35,769 bases of DNA, from assembly GCF_009846755.1 (NCBI RefSeq), contig NZ_AQOR01000036.1:1-35769 (forward strand), read 5' to 3'. Both the position numbers and the translations under genes were made by a program. Below, piece after piece: positions 8,726-16,746 of the stretch. The notes beneath the pieces were generated by a model that saw only the letters and a list, made by a program, of their open reading frames with translations, was not told the DNA's origin and did not search any database. Each line of letters opens with the position of its first letter. Positions within the stretch are counted from its first letter, which is position 1. The DNA is from Alcanivorax sp. S71-1-4. GTDB lineage: Bacteria; Pseudomonadota; Gammaproteobacteria; Pseudomonadales; Alcanivoracaceae.

Positions 8726-8780
8726 GACGTCGCGTTAGCGACGGCCCGAAGGGTGGCGGCCATGGATGGCACGCCACAAA

Positions 8781-8811
8781 AAAAAGCCCGCGGATCCACC
8801 GCGGGCTTTTT
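8781..8811. terminator. Bidirectional intrinsic terminator before nhaD
   Basis: AAAAAGCCCGCGG (8781-8793) pairs perfectly with CCGCGGGCTTTTT (8799-8811). Flanking A- and T-tracts make it a strong terminator in both directions. It lies 16 bases beyond the minus-strand nhaD stop (8827) and is the likely end of the nhaD transcript. Confidence 0.85.
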
Positions 8812-8826
8812 GCTGCCTGATTCAGA

Positions 8827-10281
8827 TCAGAGAATATGGAACAGGCTGTCGTTCAGCCAGATATGCGCCAGCACACTGGCGATATAGCCCAGCATGATTA
8901 CCGGCGCCCAGCGCAGATGGCCCATGAACGTATAGTGACCACGCGCCTGGCCCATCAGCGCCACACCGGCGGCGGAACCGATCGACAGCAGACTGCCACC
9001 GACACCGGCCGTGAGCGTAATCAGCAACCAGTGGCCGTGCGACATCTCTGGCGACATGGTCAGCACCGCGAACATCACCGGGATGTTGTCGATCACCGCC
9101 GACATGATGCCCAGGAAGACGTTGGCATAGGTGGCATTCCACTGCGTGAACAGCGTTTCCGACAGCAGCGCCAGATAGCCCATGAAGCCCAGGCCACCCA
9201 CGCACATCACCACGCCGTAGAAAAACAGCAGTGTGTCCCACTCGGCGCGCGCCACCCGGTTGAAGACATCGAACGGCACCACGCCACCCAGGCGCTTGAG
9301 CGCTTCCTCATCCCCTTTCTGTTCTGCCAGCGCACGTTTGCGTTCCAGCGAGCGCGGCAACGTGCGGCGCAGGAAATAACCAAAGAACTGCAGGTAACCC
9401 AGGCCCGTCATCATGCCCAGCACCGGCGGCAGGCCCAGTACGCTGTGACAGGCCACGGCGGTCGCCACGGTGAGCAGAAACAGTGCCAGGATGCGGAAGG
9501 CGCCGCGCTTGAGCTCCACCGCTTCGTACACGGTGTCCGGTTTGCGATTGGGAATGAACAGGCTCATCACCACCGCCGGCACCAGGAAATTGACCACCGA
9601 CGGCAGGAACAACGCGAAGAACTCGTAGAACTGCACCTTGCCGGCCTGCCACACCATCAGCGTGGTGATGTCGCCGAACGGGCTGAAGGCGCCGCCGGCA
9701 TTGGCGGCCACCACGATGTTGATACAGCAGAGATTGATGAAGCGGCTGTCGTTCTCGGCCACCTTCACCACCACCGCACACATCAGCAGCGCGGTGGTCA
9801 GGTTGTCGGCCACCGGCGAAATGAAGAACGCCAGCAGGCCAGTCAGCCAGAACAGCGTGCGGTAGCTGAAGCCCTTGCGGACCATCCAGGCACGCAGCGC
9901 ATCAAATAACCGGCGTTCTTCCAGCGCGTTGATGTAGGTCATCGCCACCAGCAGGAACAACATCAGCTCGGCGAATTCCAGCAGCGTGTGCCGGAACGCA
10001 TGCTCGGAGGCTTCGGTCATGCCGTGGTTCACGTACACGGCGCCGATCAGCACCCAGATGATACCGGCCGCCACCAGCACCGGCTTGGACTTGCGCAGGT
10101 GCAGCTTTTCCTCGGCCATCACCAGGGCATAGGCGAGCACGAAAATCACCAGGGCGATATAACCGGTCCAGGTCTGGGTCAGGTCAAGCTGGCCTTCAGC
10201 GGCCAGGGCGGGGGTACTCAGCAACGAAAGGAACAGAACGGATAAGGCGGAAACAACAGCCGGCCATAACGTGCGGTGCAT
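8827..10281 (-). CDS. nhaD: Na+/H+ antiporter, NhaD family
   Basis: 484-residue inner-membrane antiporter of the ion-transporter superfamily. An N-terminal hydrophobic segment ending STPALAAEG looks like the cleavable or first helix of NhaD proteins. NhaD-like segments follow: AEEKLHLRKSKPVL, LLEFAELMLFLLVAMTYINALEE, FISPVADNLTTALL, NIVVAANAGGAFSPFGDITTLMVW, DNIPVMFAVLTMSPEM and GVGGSLLSIGSAAGVALMG. The paired DN/GDITT segments are the conserved ion-binding half-helices. Start ATG 10281 was chosen because residues further upstream are not family-like. Role: Na+ or Li+ extrusion at alkaline pH. The leader upstream is long and can fold (see the 10282-10376 entry). Confidence 0.93.
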   Translation of the reverse strand: MHRTLWPAVVSALSVLFLSLLSTPALAAEGQLDLTQTWTGYIALVIFVLAYALVMAEEKLHLRKSKPVLVAAGIIWVLIGAVYVNHGMTEASEHAFRHTLLEFAELMLFLLVAMTYINALEERRLFDALRAWMVRKGFSYRTLFWLTGLLAFFISPVADNLTTALLMCAVVVKVAENDSRFINLCCINIVVAANAGGAFSPFGDITTLMVWQAGKVQFYEFFALFLPSVVNFLVPAVVMSLFIPNRKPDTVYEAVELKRGAFRILALFLLTVATAVACHSVLGLPPVLGMMTGLGYLQFFGYFLRRTLPRSLERKRALAEQKGDEEALKRLGGVVPFDVFNRVARAEWDTLLFFYGVVMCVGGLGFMGYLALLSETLFTQWNATYANVFLGIMSAVIDNIPVMFAVLTMSPEMSHGHWLLITLTAGVGGSLLSIGSAAGVALMGQARGHYTFMGHLRWAPVIMLGYIASVLAHIWLNDSLFHIL

Positions 10282-10376
10282 GACAGTCTCGCTCGACGAA
10301 CAACAGGGAGAAGAGAAGTGACCCGGCCGTGTCTGGCGATGTTTCCCGACCATCCCGGCGGGAGCCTCCGCTGTCG
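10282..10376 (-). promoter_or_regulatory. Candidate structured 5' leader (possible riboswitch) of nhaD
   Basis: In the nhaD leader GAUG (10354-10351) can pair with CAUC (10341-10338), and CGGGA/UCCCG (10363-10359 with 10348-10344) pair across it, which would give a compact H-type pseudoknot; GGC/GCC (10366-10364 with 10337-10335) could close it. A further stem pairs GACAG (10375-10371) with CUGUC (10286-10282), directly before the AUG. Na+/H+ antiporter genes in other bacteria are known riboswitch targets (Na+-I/DUF1646-type; nhaA-I and nhaA-II RNAs). I cannot confirm a match to any of them; this is a structural suggestion only. Confidence 0.35.
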
Positions 10377-10416
10377 AACCCATGAACGGTCGAGCCATGG
10401 AACGAACGGCGCGCAT

Positions 10417-10577
10417 GGTAGCACGGCGGGGCGCCGGACTGTAGCCGTTTGATCGAGGGAATTGACGTGGATCAGGCGGCGTTCTCTGCGGTTATTCGCC
10501 GCACTGACACAGGAAAATCGCTGAACCTGTTTCATTCGGACGATCGCCCTGCGACCAAGGTCGCAGAGTGGTTGAAC
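10417..10577. other. Non-coding stretch upstream of nhaD
   Basis: Part of a gap of about 470 bases between the nhaD start and the EamA gene. It has no credible gene; open frames here are short and not protein-like. GCGACCAAGGTCGC (near 10550) is a small palindrome. It probably holds the nhaD promoter, though no strong -35/-10 pair stands out. Confidence 0.35.
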
Positions 10578-10580
10578 TAA

Positions 10581-10753
10581 GGGCCTGTTTACACTAAATC
10601 CATCGGCCCTGTTGAGCCTGAAGGGCTGGCCCTGTTTTGCCACCCCGCCGCGTTAGCCTCTTCTCGTGTGGACCCACCACACTACGCATCGGCTGCCTTG
10701 CGGGGCGGCAAAACAGGGCCAGCAGGGCCGATGGATTTGGTGTAAACAGGCCC
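10581..10753. repeat. Palindromic MITE-like element, 173 bp, GGGCCTGTTTACAC ends
   Basis: 31-bp terminal inverted repeats (10581-10611 and 10723-10753) with one mismatch start GGGCCTGTTTACAC. A second inverted pair inside, CTGGCCCTGTTTTGCC (10626-10641) / GGCAAAACAGGGCCAG (10707-10722), extends the palindrome. The element is flanked by a direct TAA (10578-10580 and 10754-10756), a 3-base target duplication as found for some IS5-group elements. There is no transposase. Its right end plus the TA of the duplication forms the EamA stop codon. Confidence 0.85.
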
Positions 10754-11625
10754 TAAAGTACGAACGATCGTCGCCGCAACAACCCGGACGCCAGCACTGC
10801 CCCGGCGCTGGCCACCACCAGCGCAATTGCCTCGACGCCCGACAGCGACTCACCCAGCACCGGCACTGCCAGCAGGCCACTGATCACCGGCACCAGCGCC
10901 ATCAGCGCGCCCATCGCGGACGGACCAATGCTGCTCACCGCGCGCAGGTACAGCAGCATCGCCACTACCGTGGCGATCAGCCCCTGATAAACGCACTGCA
11001 ACAGGATGTCGCCGGTGGTAGCCGCCGCCAGATTGCCGGGCAGCCACAGCACGTATACCGGCAGGAACAATGCCGCCGACCACAGCGCGGTGGTGATGGC
11101 ACCGGTCCAGGCCGGCACCTGCCAGCGGCGCGCCAGCACGGTATACAGCGACCAGCACAACACCGCCGCCACCAGCCACAGATCACCGGCAGGGTCGCCG
11201 TGCCCGCCGGTACTGGCGAGCATCAGCGCGCCGCCCACGGCGATCGCCAGCAAGCCGAGCCAGCGCAACGGTGATGGCCGGTCGCCCAGTATCAGTGCGG
11301 CGAACAGTGCGGCGCCGAAAGGGATCAGCCCCGGCAGCATCACGGCAGCATGCACTGCCGAGGTCAGGCGGAAGCCCTGGTACACGGCCAGCCCATAACC
11401 AATGCCGCCGACCAGCGCCAGCGTCAGGCCACGCAGATTCCACCACAACCGCCCCGATCGCAGGAACGGCAGCAACAACAGGCTGCCAACGCCAAAACGG
11501 ATCGCCATGATGTCCCAGGGCGTGAGCGGGCTGCGCCCGCCCGCGCGGGACACCAGTACAAACCCTGCCCAGCAGGCGACAGCCAGCAGGCCGGCAATCA
11601 GGCCCTGTCGTTCTGTGTGCGTCAT
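10753..11625 (-). CDS. EamA/DMT-superfamily membrane transporter
   Basis: 290 residues with about ten hydrophobic helices in two similar halves, typical of EamA (drug/metabolite transporter) permeases; LLAVACWAGFVLVSRAG and the second-half VLCWSLYTVLARRW fit the repeat pattern. These are usually exporters of amino acids, metabolites or drugs; the substrate is not inferable. Start ATG 11625 has GGGAG about 8 bases upstream. It is divergent from the LysR regulator at 11720, the usual layout when the regulator controls the permease. The TAG stop (10753-10755) is made from the last base of the MITE-like element and its TA target duplication, so the natural end may have been altered. Confidence 0.87.
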   Translation of the reverse strand: MTHTERQGLIAGLLAVACWAGFVLVSRAGGRSPLTPWDIMAIRFGVGSLLLLPFLRSGRLWWNLRGLTLALVGGIGYGLAVYQGFRLTSAVHAAVMLPGLIPFGAALFAALILGDRPSPLRWLGLLAIAVGGALMLASTGGHGDPAGDLWLVAAVLCWSLYTVLARRWQVPAWTGAITTALWSAALFLPVYVLWLPGNLAAATTGDILLQCVYQGLIATVVAMLLYLRAVSSIGPSAMGALMALVPVISGLLAVPVLGESLSGVEAIALVVASAGAVLASGLLRRRSFVL

Positions 11626-11668
11626 GCGGTTCTCCCTATGGCCGGGCAGTATTCTGGGCGGGCTGGCC

Positions 11669-11685
11669 ATTCAGGTAAATTGAAT
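11669..11685. promoter_or_regulatory. Candidate LysR-type operator in the divergent promoter region
   Basis: ATTCA-N7-TGAAT is an inverted repeat between the divergent EamA and LysR genes, consistent with the dyad binding sites of LysR-family regulators (T-N11-A class in a broad sense). It lies 35 bases before the LysR start codon used here and about 45 before the EamA start. Inference from position and symmetry only. Confidence 0.4.
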
Positions 11686-11719
11686 TATCATGAACGCACT
11701 CATCATCAATGGTGAATTC

Positions 11720-12583
11720 ATGAATCTGCGTGACCTGGACTGCTTTGTGGCCGTGGCAGAGACCGGCTCCGTAGTGGCCGCCAGCCGGCGGCTGAACCGG
11801 GTGCAGTCGGGCATTTCCGTACGGCTCCGGCAACTGGAGCATGATCTCGGGCAGCCGCTGTTCGACCGCCGCGGGCGTGGCCTCACCCTGAACAGCGCCG
11901 GGGAGCGTTTCCTCGATGCGGCACGCGACCTGCTGCAGCGCGCCGAGCAGGCCCGCGACCTGCTGCGCGACCCGCGACCGGCCGGGCTGTTTCGCCTGGG
12001 CAGCATGGAAAGCACCATCGCCGCCCGGCTGCCTGCCCTGTTGAGCCGGTTCCATGTGGACTACCCGGCGGTGCAGCTGGAGCTGGTCAGCCAGCCATCG
12101 TGGACCACCCTGCGTGCCGTGGAACGCGGTGAACTGGACGCCGCCTTCGTCTCCGCCGATGCCGTCAGCGACCAGCTCAGCCGGCAGCCGGTATTTCGTG
12201 AGGAACTGGTGCTGGTGTCTGCGCGCGATCACCGCCCGATCAAAAAACCCGCCGATCTCGGCGACACGCCCCTGCTGGTGTTCTCACCGGACTGCGCCTA
12301 CCGCGCGCGGCTGGAGCGCTGGGCGCAGCAGGACGGCGGCGCGCCACGCCGCCGCATCGAGCTGCATTCGTATCATGTGATGCTCAGTTGCGCGGCGGCG
12401 GGCACCGGCGTCGGGCTGGTGCCGCAATCGGTGCTGGATGTGTTCGCCGACCGCGACAGGCTGGCACTGCACAGGCTGCCGAAAGCCATTGCGCGGGATG
12501 ACACCTGTCTGGTCTGGCATCCCGCGCGCTGCGGGGCAAACCTGGCAGCGCTGCGGGCGGTGATCAAGCCAATGTTACCGTAG
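11720..12583 (+). CDS. LysR-family transcriptional regulator
   Basis: 287 residues. The N-terminal winged helix-turn-helix (MNLRDLDCFVAVAETGSVVAASRRLN, then VQSGISVRLRQLEHDLGQPLFDRRGRGLTLNSAG) is typical of LysR regulators, followed by a periplasmic-binding-like effector domain (LFRLGSMESTIAARLPALLSRF, DAAFVSADAV, GTGVGLVPQSVLD). ATG 11720 is preferred to ATG 11690 because family members begin right at the NLRDL segment and GGTGA precedes it. It probably controls the divergent EamA permease. The TAG stop (12581-12583) is formed by the left end of a family-1 repeat. Confidence 0.93.
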   Translation: MNLRDLDCFVAVAETGSVVAASRRLNRVQSGISVRLRQLEHDLGQPLFDRRGRGLTLNSAGERFLDAARDLLQRAEQARDLLRDPRPAGLFRLGSMESTIAARLPALLSRFHVDYPAVQLELVSQPSWTTLRAVERGELDAAFVSADAVSDQLSRQPVFREELVLVSARDHRPIKKPADLGDTPLLVFSPDCAYRARLERWAQQDGGAPRRRIELHSYHVMLSCAAAGTGVGLVPQSVLDVFADRDRLALHRLPKAIARDDTCLVWHPARCGANLAALRAVIKPMLP

Positions 12584-12855
12584 GGTGGGTAGAGCCAAAG
12601 GCGAAACCCACCGGGTCCATGTTGCGCACTGCTCGCACAAAACCATCGAAACTACCTGCCACCCAAGCAGGGCAGTTTCGATGGTTTTGCGGGAGTGATT
12701 AACAGGCATGGACGTTGCGCGCTGCTCGCACAAAACCAGCGAAACTACACCATCGAAACTACCTGCCTGCCAAGCAAGGCAGTTTCGATGGTTTTGCGGG
12801 AGTGATTAACAGGCATGGACGTGGTGGGTTTCGCCGTTGGCTCTACCCACCCTAC
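12580..12855. repeat. Family-1 palindromic repeat, copy B, 276 bp, with internal tandem duplication
   Basis: Terminal inverted repeats 12580-12612 and 12823-12855 (GTAGGGTGGGTAGAGC ends, one mismatch in the AAAGG region). The inner module (CTCGCACAAAACC ... GGTTTTGCGGGAGTGATTAA) is present twice with a 107-base period, whereas copies A and 34231 have it once. The second module also has a short internal duplication (GCGAAACTAC / TCGAAACTAC). The TAG at the left end is the LysR stop; the TAG at the right end, read on the minus strand, is the BCCT stop. Confidence 0.88.
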
Positions 12856-14474
12856 TTTAACCTCGGGTTTGTGACTTTCATGCGCCGCTTGATGCGCTCT
12901 TCCACGCTCAGTTCGCAAATCTCGTCGGCCTCGAAAATATCACCGCCCACCGGCGTGCCATCGGCACGGTGATACAGGTCCAGCAGCATCTGCCGACGAT
13001 CATCCGCCAGCTCCCGCAGCAACACGATCATGATCATGAACAGGACAATGGCGAACGGCAGCGCCACCAGCAGCGACGCCGATTGCAGCCCGCGCAGGCC
13101 ACTGGCGGCAATCAGTGTGATACAGATGGCGGAGATCAGCACACCCCAGCTCAGGCGTTTGTACAGCGGCGGCTCCAGCGACCCTTCATCGGTCATCTGC
13201 GCGACAATATAAGTGGCAGAATCCGCAGAGGTCACCAGGAAGGTGAAAATCAGAAACAGCGAAATGCTCGACAGTATCAGCGATCCCGGCAAGGCGGCGT
13301 ACAGGGCAAACAGACCGCTGGCCACATCCTCCGCCACGGCCGACGCCAGGGGGGCCACGGCGTTGGTTTCCATGTACAGGGCGTAACCACCAAAAATGGC
13401 AATCCAGAGGCAGGCAAACAGCGGCGGCACCACCATCACGCCGATCACAAATTCCTGAATGGTGCGGCCACGGGAAATCCGCGCGATGAACGTGCCCACA
13501 AACGGCGACCAGGCAATCACCCAGGCCCAATAGAACACCGTGAATTCATTCATCCAGCCACTTTTGTCAGCGGGCGGCAGGGTCAGGCTCATTTCGATGA
13601 AATTGCCCAGGTACCCGGCCATGCCGTTGACGAAGCCGTCGATGATGTACACGGTCGGCCCGGTGACCAGCAGATACAGCATCAGCAACAGCGCCATGCC
13701 CACGTTCAGGTTACTGAGCCACTTGATGCCGCGGTCCAGCCCGGAGTACGAGGACAGTGTGTAGACCACGAACATGGCGCCCAGAATAGACAGCTTGGTC
13801 CAAAAGGTGGCGGGCACACCGAACACGCTGCTCATGCCGCTGTTGATCTGCAATACACCCAGGCCAATGGAGGTGGCAATGCCCATCACCGTGGCCACGA
13901 CCGCCAGCACATCCAGTGCGTTCAGAATCGGCTTCTGATAACGCACCTTGCGCAACACCGGTTCGACCATGTTCGACACCAGGCCGGGGCGGTCTTTACG
14001 GAACTGGAAAAACGCGATGATCAATCCCACCAGCGCAAACGCGGCCCATTGATTGACACCCCAATGGAAAAAACTGTAGCGCATCGCCAGTTCCGCTGCC
14101 TCCGGCGACGATGCCTCGGCCAGCGCGTGCGGCGGTGTCAGGTAATGCTGCATCGGCTCGGCCATGCCGTAGAACACCAGCCCAACGCCAAAGCCGGCGG
14201 AAAGCAGCATGCTGATCCAGGAAAAAAAGGAATAATCCGGCGTACTGTCCTGCGGCCCCAGACGGATCTTGCCATAACGTCCGAAGGCCAGGCACAGCAA
14301 AAACACGATGAAGACGAAAATCGCCAACAGATAAAACCAGCCGAAATAATAACTCAGGCGATCCAGAATCAGGCCGGCAGAGCTGGCAAACTGCGCCGGC
14401 CACAGCGCACCGGCAATGACCAGCAGGACAATGATGCTGGCGGAAATCAGGTAAACCCGTTGTCTGGCAAGCAT
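12852..14474 (-). CDS. BCCT-family osmolyte transporter (betaine/choline/carnitine type)
   Basis: 540 residues with twelve hydrophobic helices. Family signatures: the glycine-rich helix LLSAGFGVGLVFYGMAEPMQ, then FFHWGVNQWA, and the highly conserved FYWAWVIAWSPFVGTFIARI-SRGRTIQEF block, with VTSADSATYIVAQM near the C-terminus. BCCT carriers usually use Na+ or H+ symport; choline, glycine betaine or ectoine are plausible substrates, but sequence alone does not decide. Start ATG 14474 (GGAG 4 bases upstream) was chosen over an upstream in-frame start that adds a non-family basic segment. The protein ends PRLK, then a TAG (12852-12854) supplied by the repeat. Confidence 0.92.
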   Translation of the reverse strand: MLARQRVYLISASIIVLLVIAGALWPAQFASSAGLILDRLSYYFGWFYLLAIFVFIVFLLCLAFGRYGKIRLGPQDSTPDYSFFSWISMLLSAGFGVGLVFYGMAEPMQHYLTPPHALAEASSPEAAELAMRYSFFHWGVNQWAAFALVGLIIAFFQFRKDRPGLVSNMVEPVLRKVRYQKPILNALDVLAVVATVMGIATSIGLGVLQINSGMSSVFGVPATFWTKLSILGAMFVVYTLSSYSGLDRGIKWLSNLNVGMALLLMLYLLVTGPTVYIIDGFVNGMAGYLGNFIEMSLTLPPADKSGWMNEFTVFYWAWVIAWSPFVGTFIARISRGRTIQEFVIGVMVVPPLFACLWIAIFGGYALYMETNAVAPLASAVAEDVASGLFALYAALPGSLILSSISLFLIFTFLVTSADSATYIVAQMTDEGSLEPPLYKRLSWGVLISAICITLIAASGLRGLQSASLLVALPFAIVLFMIMIVLLRELADDRRQMLLDLYHRADGTPVGGDIFEADEICELSVEERIKRRMKVTNPRLK

Positions 14475-14583
14475 GGCTCTCCACTCAATCGCCACCCTCG
14501 CCGCACAATACCGGCATGGTGACTTTCTCGTTGGTGAGCAGGCACCATAACCAACCCGGGCAGCAAGCGCCACCCGACACGGC

Positions 14584-16728
14584 TCAGACAGCGCGCGCCA
14601 GTGTCACCGGCACACCATTGAGTGCCGCATTGCCACTGAGCACATCAATGCGCTGATCGTCGGTGAGATCGTTCACACTGACACCGGCGTTGGCCTGGGC
14701 AATACGTTGCCGCACACCCTCACGCTGATGGCCCCAGCCATGCGGAATGCTGACCACACCGGGCATGATGGCGTCGGTGACTTCCGCCACCAGCGTCACC
14801 TGTCCCACTCGCGAGCGCACCTGTACCGGGTCCCCATCATTGATGCCCAGTTGTTGTGCATGCTGCGGATGCAACATCAGCGTGCAGCGCGACTTGCCCT
14901 TCACCAGACGATGGCTATTGTGCAGCCAAGAGTTATTACTGCGTACATGACGCCGGCCGATCAGCAATGTGGTGTCCGCGCCGGGGGCCTGCCCGGAGAA
15001 AAAGTGCTTCTGCAACCGCTCGATGTCCGGCAAATAGAAATCCGGGCGCAGCGTGATGCGCCGATGACGCAGCGTGTGCGGCAGCGAGGGTTTCAGTGGG
15101 CCAAGGTCCACACCGTGCGGCGTCCGGCGGAGTTTTTTCAGTGTCATGCCGCCGGGTTTCAGACCGCGGCCATAAGGGCCGTAACGCAGCATCATCCCCA
15201 GCAGCGCGTCCGGACCGCCGCGGCGCAGAAACGCCCGTGTCAGCTTGTCACGCAGTGAACGCGGCGGTTGCAGCCGGTCCGCCAGGCCCATGAATATCTG
15301 CCAGTCCTGCATCGCGCCTTCCGGCGGCGCAAACAGCGGCGGAGAGTATTTGGCCGTGTTGTGCACCGCCAGAAGATGGAAGACCAGATCGTAATGCGAG
15401 CGCTCCAGCGGGCTCACCGGCGGCAGGATCAGATCAGCGTGGCGCGTGGTTTCGTTGAGATAGAAATCAATCGAGACCATGAAATCCAGTTGCGTGAGCG
15501 CGCGGTCAAGCTGTTCGCCATTCGGCGTCGACAGCACCGGGTTGCCCGCCACTGTCACCAGCGCGCGTATCTGGCCTTCACCCGGCGTCAGCATTTCCTC
15601 GGCCATCGAGGACACCGGGAACTCGCTGCCGAAGTCCGGCAGGCCGCGCACGCGTGTGTGGTGCTTGCCGAGCCGGCCCGGGCCGGTGTAGCCAAGAATA
15701 TCCGCCGCCGGGCGGGTGAACATCACACCCCCCTCTTCATCCAGACGGCCCGTTACTATATTGAACAGGGTCACCAGATATTGCGTCAGCAGGCCGAACT
15801 CCTGCACCGACACGCCCAGACGGCCATAACAGACAGCACGCGGTGCGGCGCAGAAACGCGCCACCAGATCCCGGATCACCTCAGCGCTGATGCCGGTGTG
15901 TGCCGCCACTCGCTCCGGCGGCCAGTCGGCCACTGCCGCGGCGATCTCGTCCAGACCGTCGCACAGTTGCAGCGCGCGGCTGTCCTGTTTCACCCGGCCC
16001 GTGGCAAAGACCTCATGCAGCATCGCCAGCATCAGCAGCGCATCACTGCCCGGCCGGATGAAATGATGCGCACTGGCGATGTCAGCGGTTTCCGTGCGGC
16101 GCGGATCAATCACCACCACTTCACCGCCCCGGGCCAGAACGTCTTTCAGCTTCTGTTTCACATTGGCCACGGTCATCAGGCTGCCATTGGAGGCCACCGG
16201 ATTGGCGCCCAGTATCAGCATGAAATCCGTGCGGTTGATATCCGGCACCGGCAGGCGCAACTGATGGCCGAACAGATGGTGGGCAACGATATGGTGCGGC
16301 AGTTGATCCACCGATGTGGCCGAAAACCGCTGCCGGGACCGCAGCGCCTGATGCAGCGTGCGACCGAACAGCATGTTACCGAGGCTGTGCGCATTCGGAT
16401 TGCCGAGATAGGTGGCCACCGCATCGCGACCATGCCCCTGCTGCACTGCCCGCAGACCCTCGGCGGCGCGGTCCAGTGCCTCGGGCCAGCCAATCTCCCG
16501 CCAGCCGTCTTCGGTGCGCAACAACGGCTGGCGCAGCCGGTCCGGGTCTTCATGCAGGTCCTTGAGCGCTACCGCCTTGGGACAGATATGCCCGCGACTG
16601 AACGGGTCATGCTCGTCACCGCGAATGCTTTCGATCTGGCCGTCACGGTGGGTAATGGCAATGCCGCACATGGCCTCGCACAGATTGCAGGTGCGGTAGT
16701 GAACCTCTGGCGCTGCGTGTTGCGTCAT
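14584..16728 (-). CDS. Molybdopterin-dependent oxidoreductase (DMSO reductase superfamily)
   Basis: 714 residues, without a Tat signal, so presumably cytoplasmic. The N-terminus has a 4Fe-4S motif C14-x2-C17-x3-C21-x27-C49 followed by the conserved K of HICPKA. Molybdopterin-binding segments follow (DFMLILGANPVASNGS, VVVIDPRRTETADIA, HHFIRPGSDALLMLAML), and the C-terminal MGD-binding domain has LIGRRHVRSNNSWLHNSHRL and VSIPHGWGH. It resembles formate-dehydrogenase/nitrate-reductase-like proteins of unassigned substrate. Where many relatives carry Cys or Sec as Mo ligand (about residue 140) I see ATSVDQLPHH, so Ser or Asp would have to serve. It follows the amidase by 18 bases on the same strand, suggesting an operon. 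Confidence 0.88.
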   Translation of the reverse strand: MTQHAAPEVHYRTCNLCEAMCGIAITHRDGQIESIRGDEHDPFSRGHICPKAVALKDLHEDPDRLRQPLLRTEDGWREIGWPEALDRAAEGLRAVQQGHGRDAVATYLGNPNAHSLGNMLFGRTLHQALRSRQRFSATSVDQLPHHIVAHHLFGHQLRLPVPDINRTDFMLILGANPVASNGSLMTVANVKQKLKDVLARGGEVVVIDPRRTETADIASAHHFIRPGSDALLMLAMLHEVFATGRVKQDSRALQLCDGLDEIAAAVADWPPERVAAHTGISAEVIRDLVARFCAAPRAVCYGRLGVSVQEFGLLTQYLVTLFNIVTGRLDEEGGVMFTRPAADILGYTGPGRLGKHHTRVRGLPDFGSEFPVSSMAEEMLTPGEGQIRALVTVAGNPVLSTPNGEQLDRALTQLDFMVSIDFYLNETTRHADLILPPVSPLERSHYDLVFHLLAVHNTAKYSPPLFAPPEGAMQDWQIFMGLADRLQPPRSLRDKLTRAFLRRGGPDALLGMMLRYGPYGRGLKPGGMTLKKLRRTPHGVDLGPLKPSLPHTLRHRRITLRPDFYLPDIERLQKHFFSGQAPGADTTLLIGRRHVRSNNSWLHNSHRLVKGKSRCTLMLHPQHAQQLGINDGDPVQVRSRVGQVTLVAEVTDAIMPGVVSIPHGWGHQREGVRQRIAQANAGVSVNDLTDDQRIDVLSGNAALNGVPVTLARAV

Positions 16729-16746
16729 GGCGGCTTTTCCTGTTGT

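Noticed and set aside
12969-14522. A 517-codon + strand open frame opposite the BCCT gene
   Set aside because: Gln/His-rich antisense shadow; the BCCT protein on the minus strand explains the region fully.
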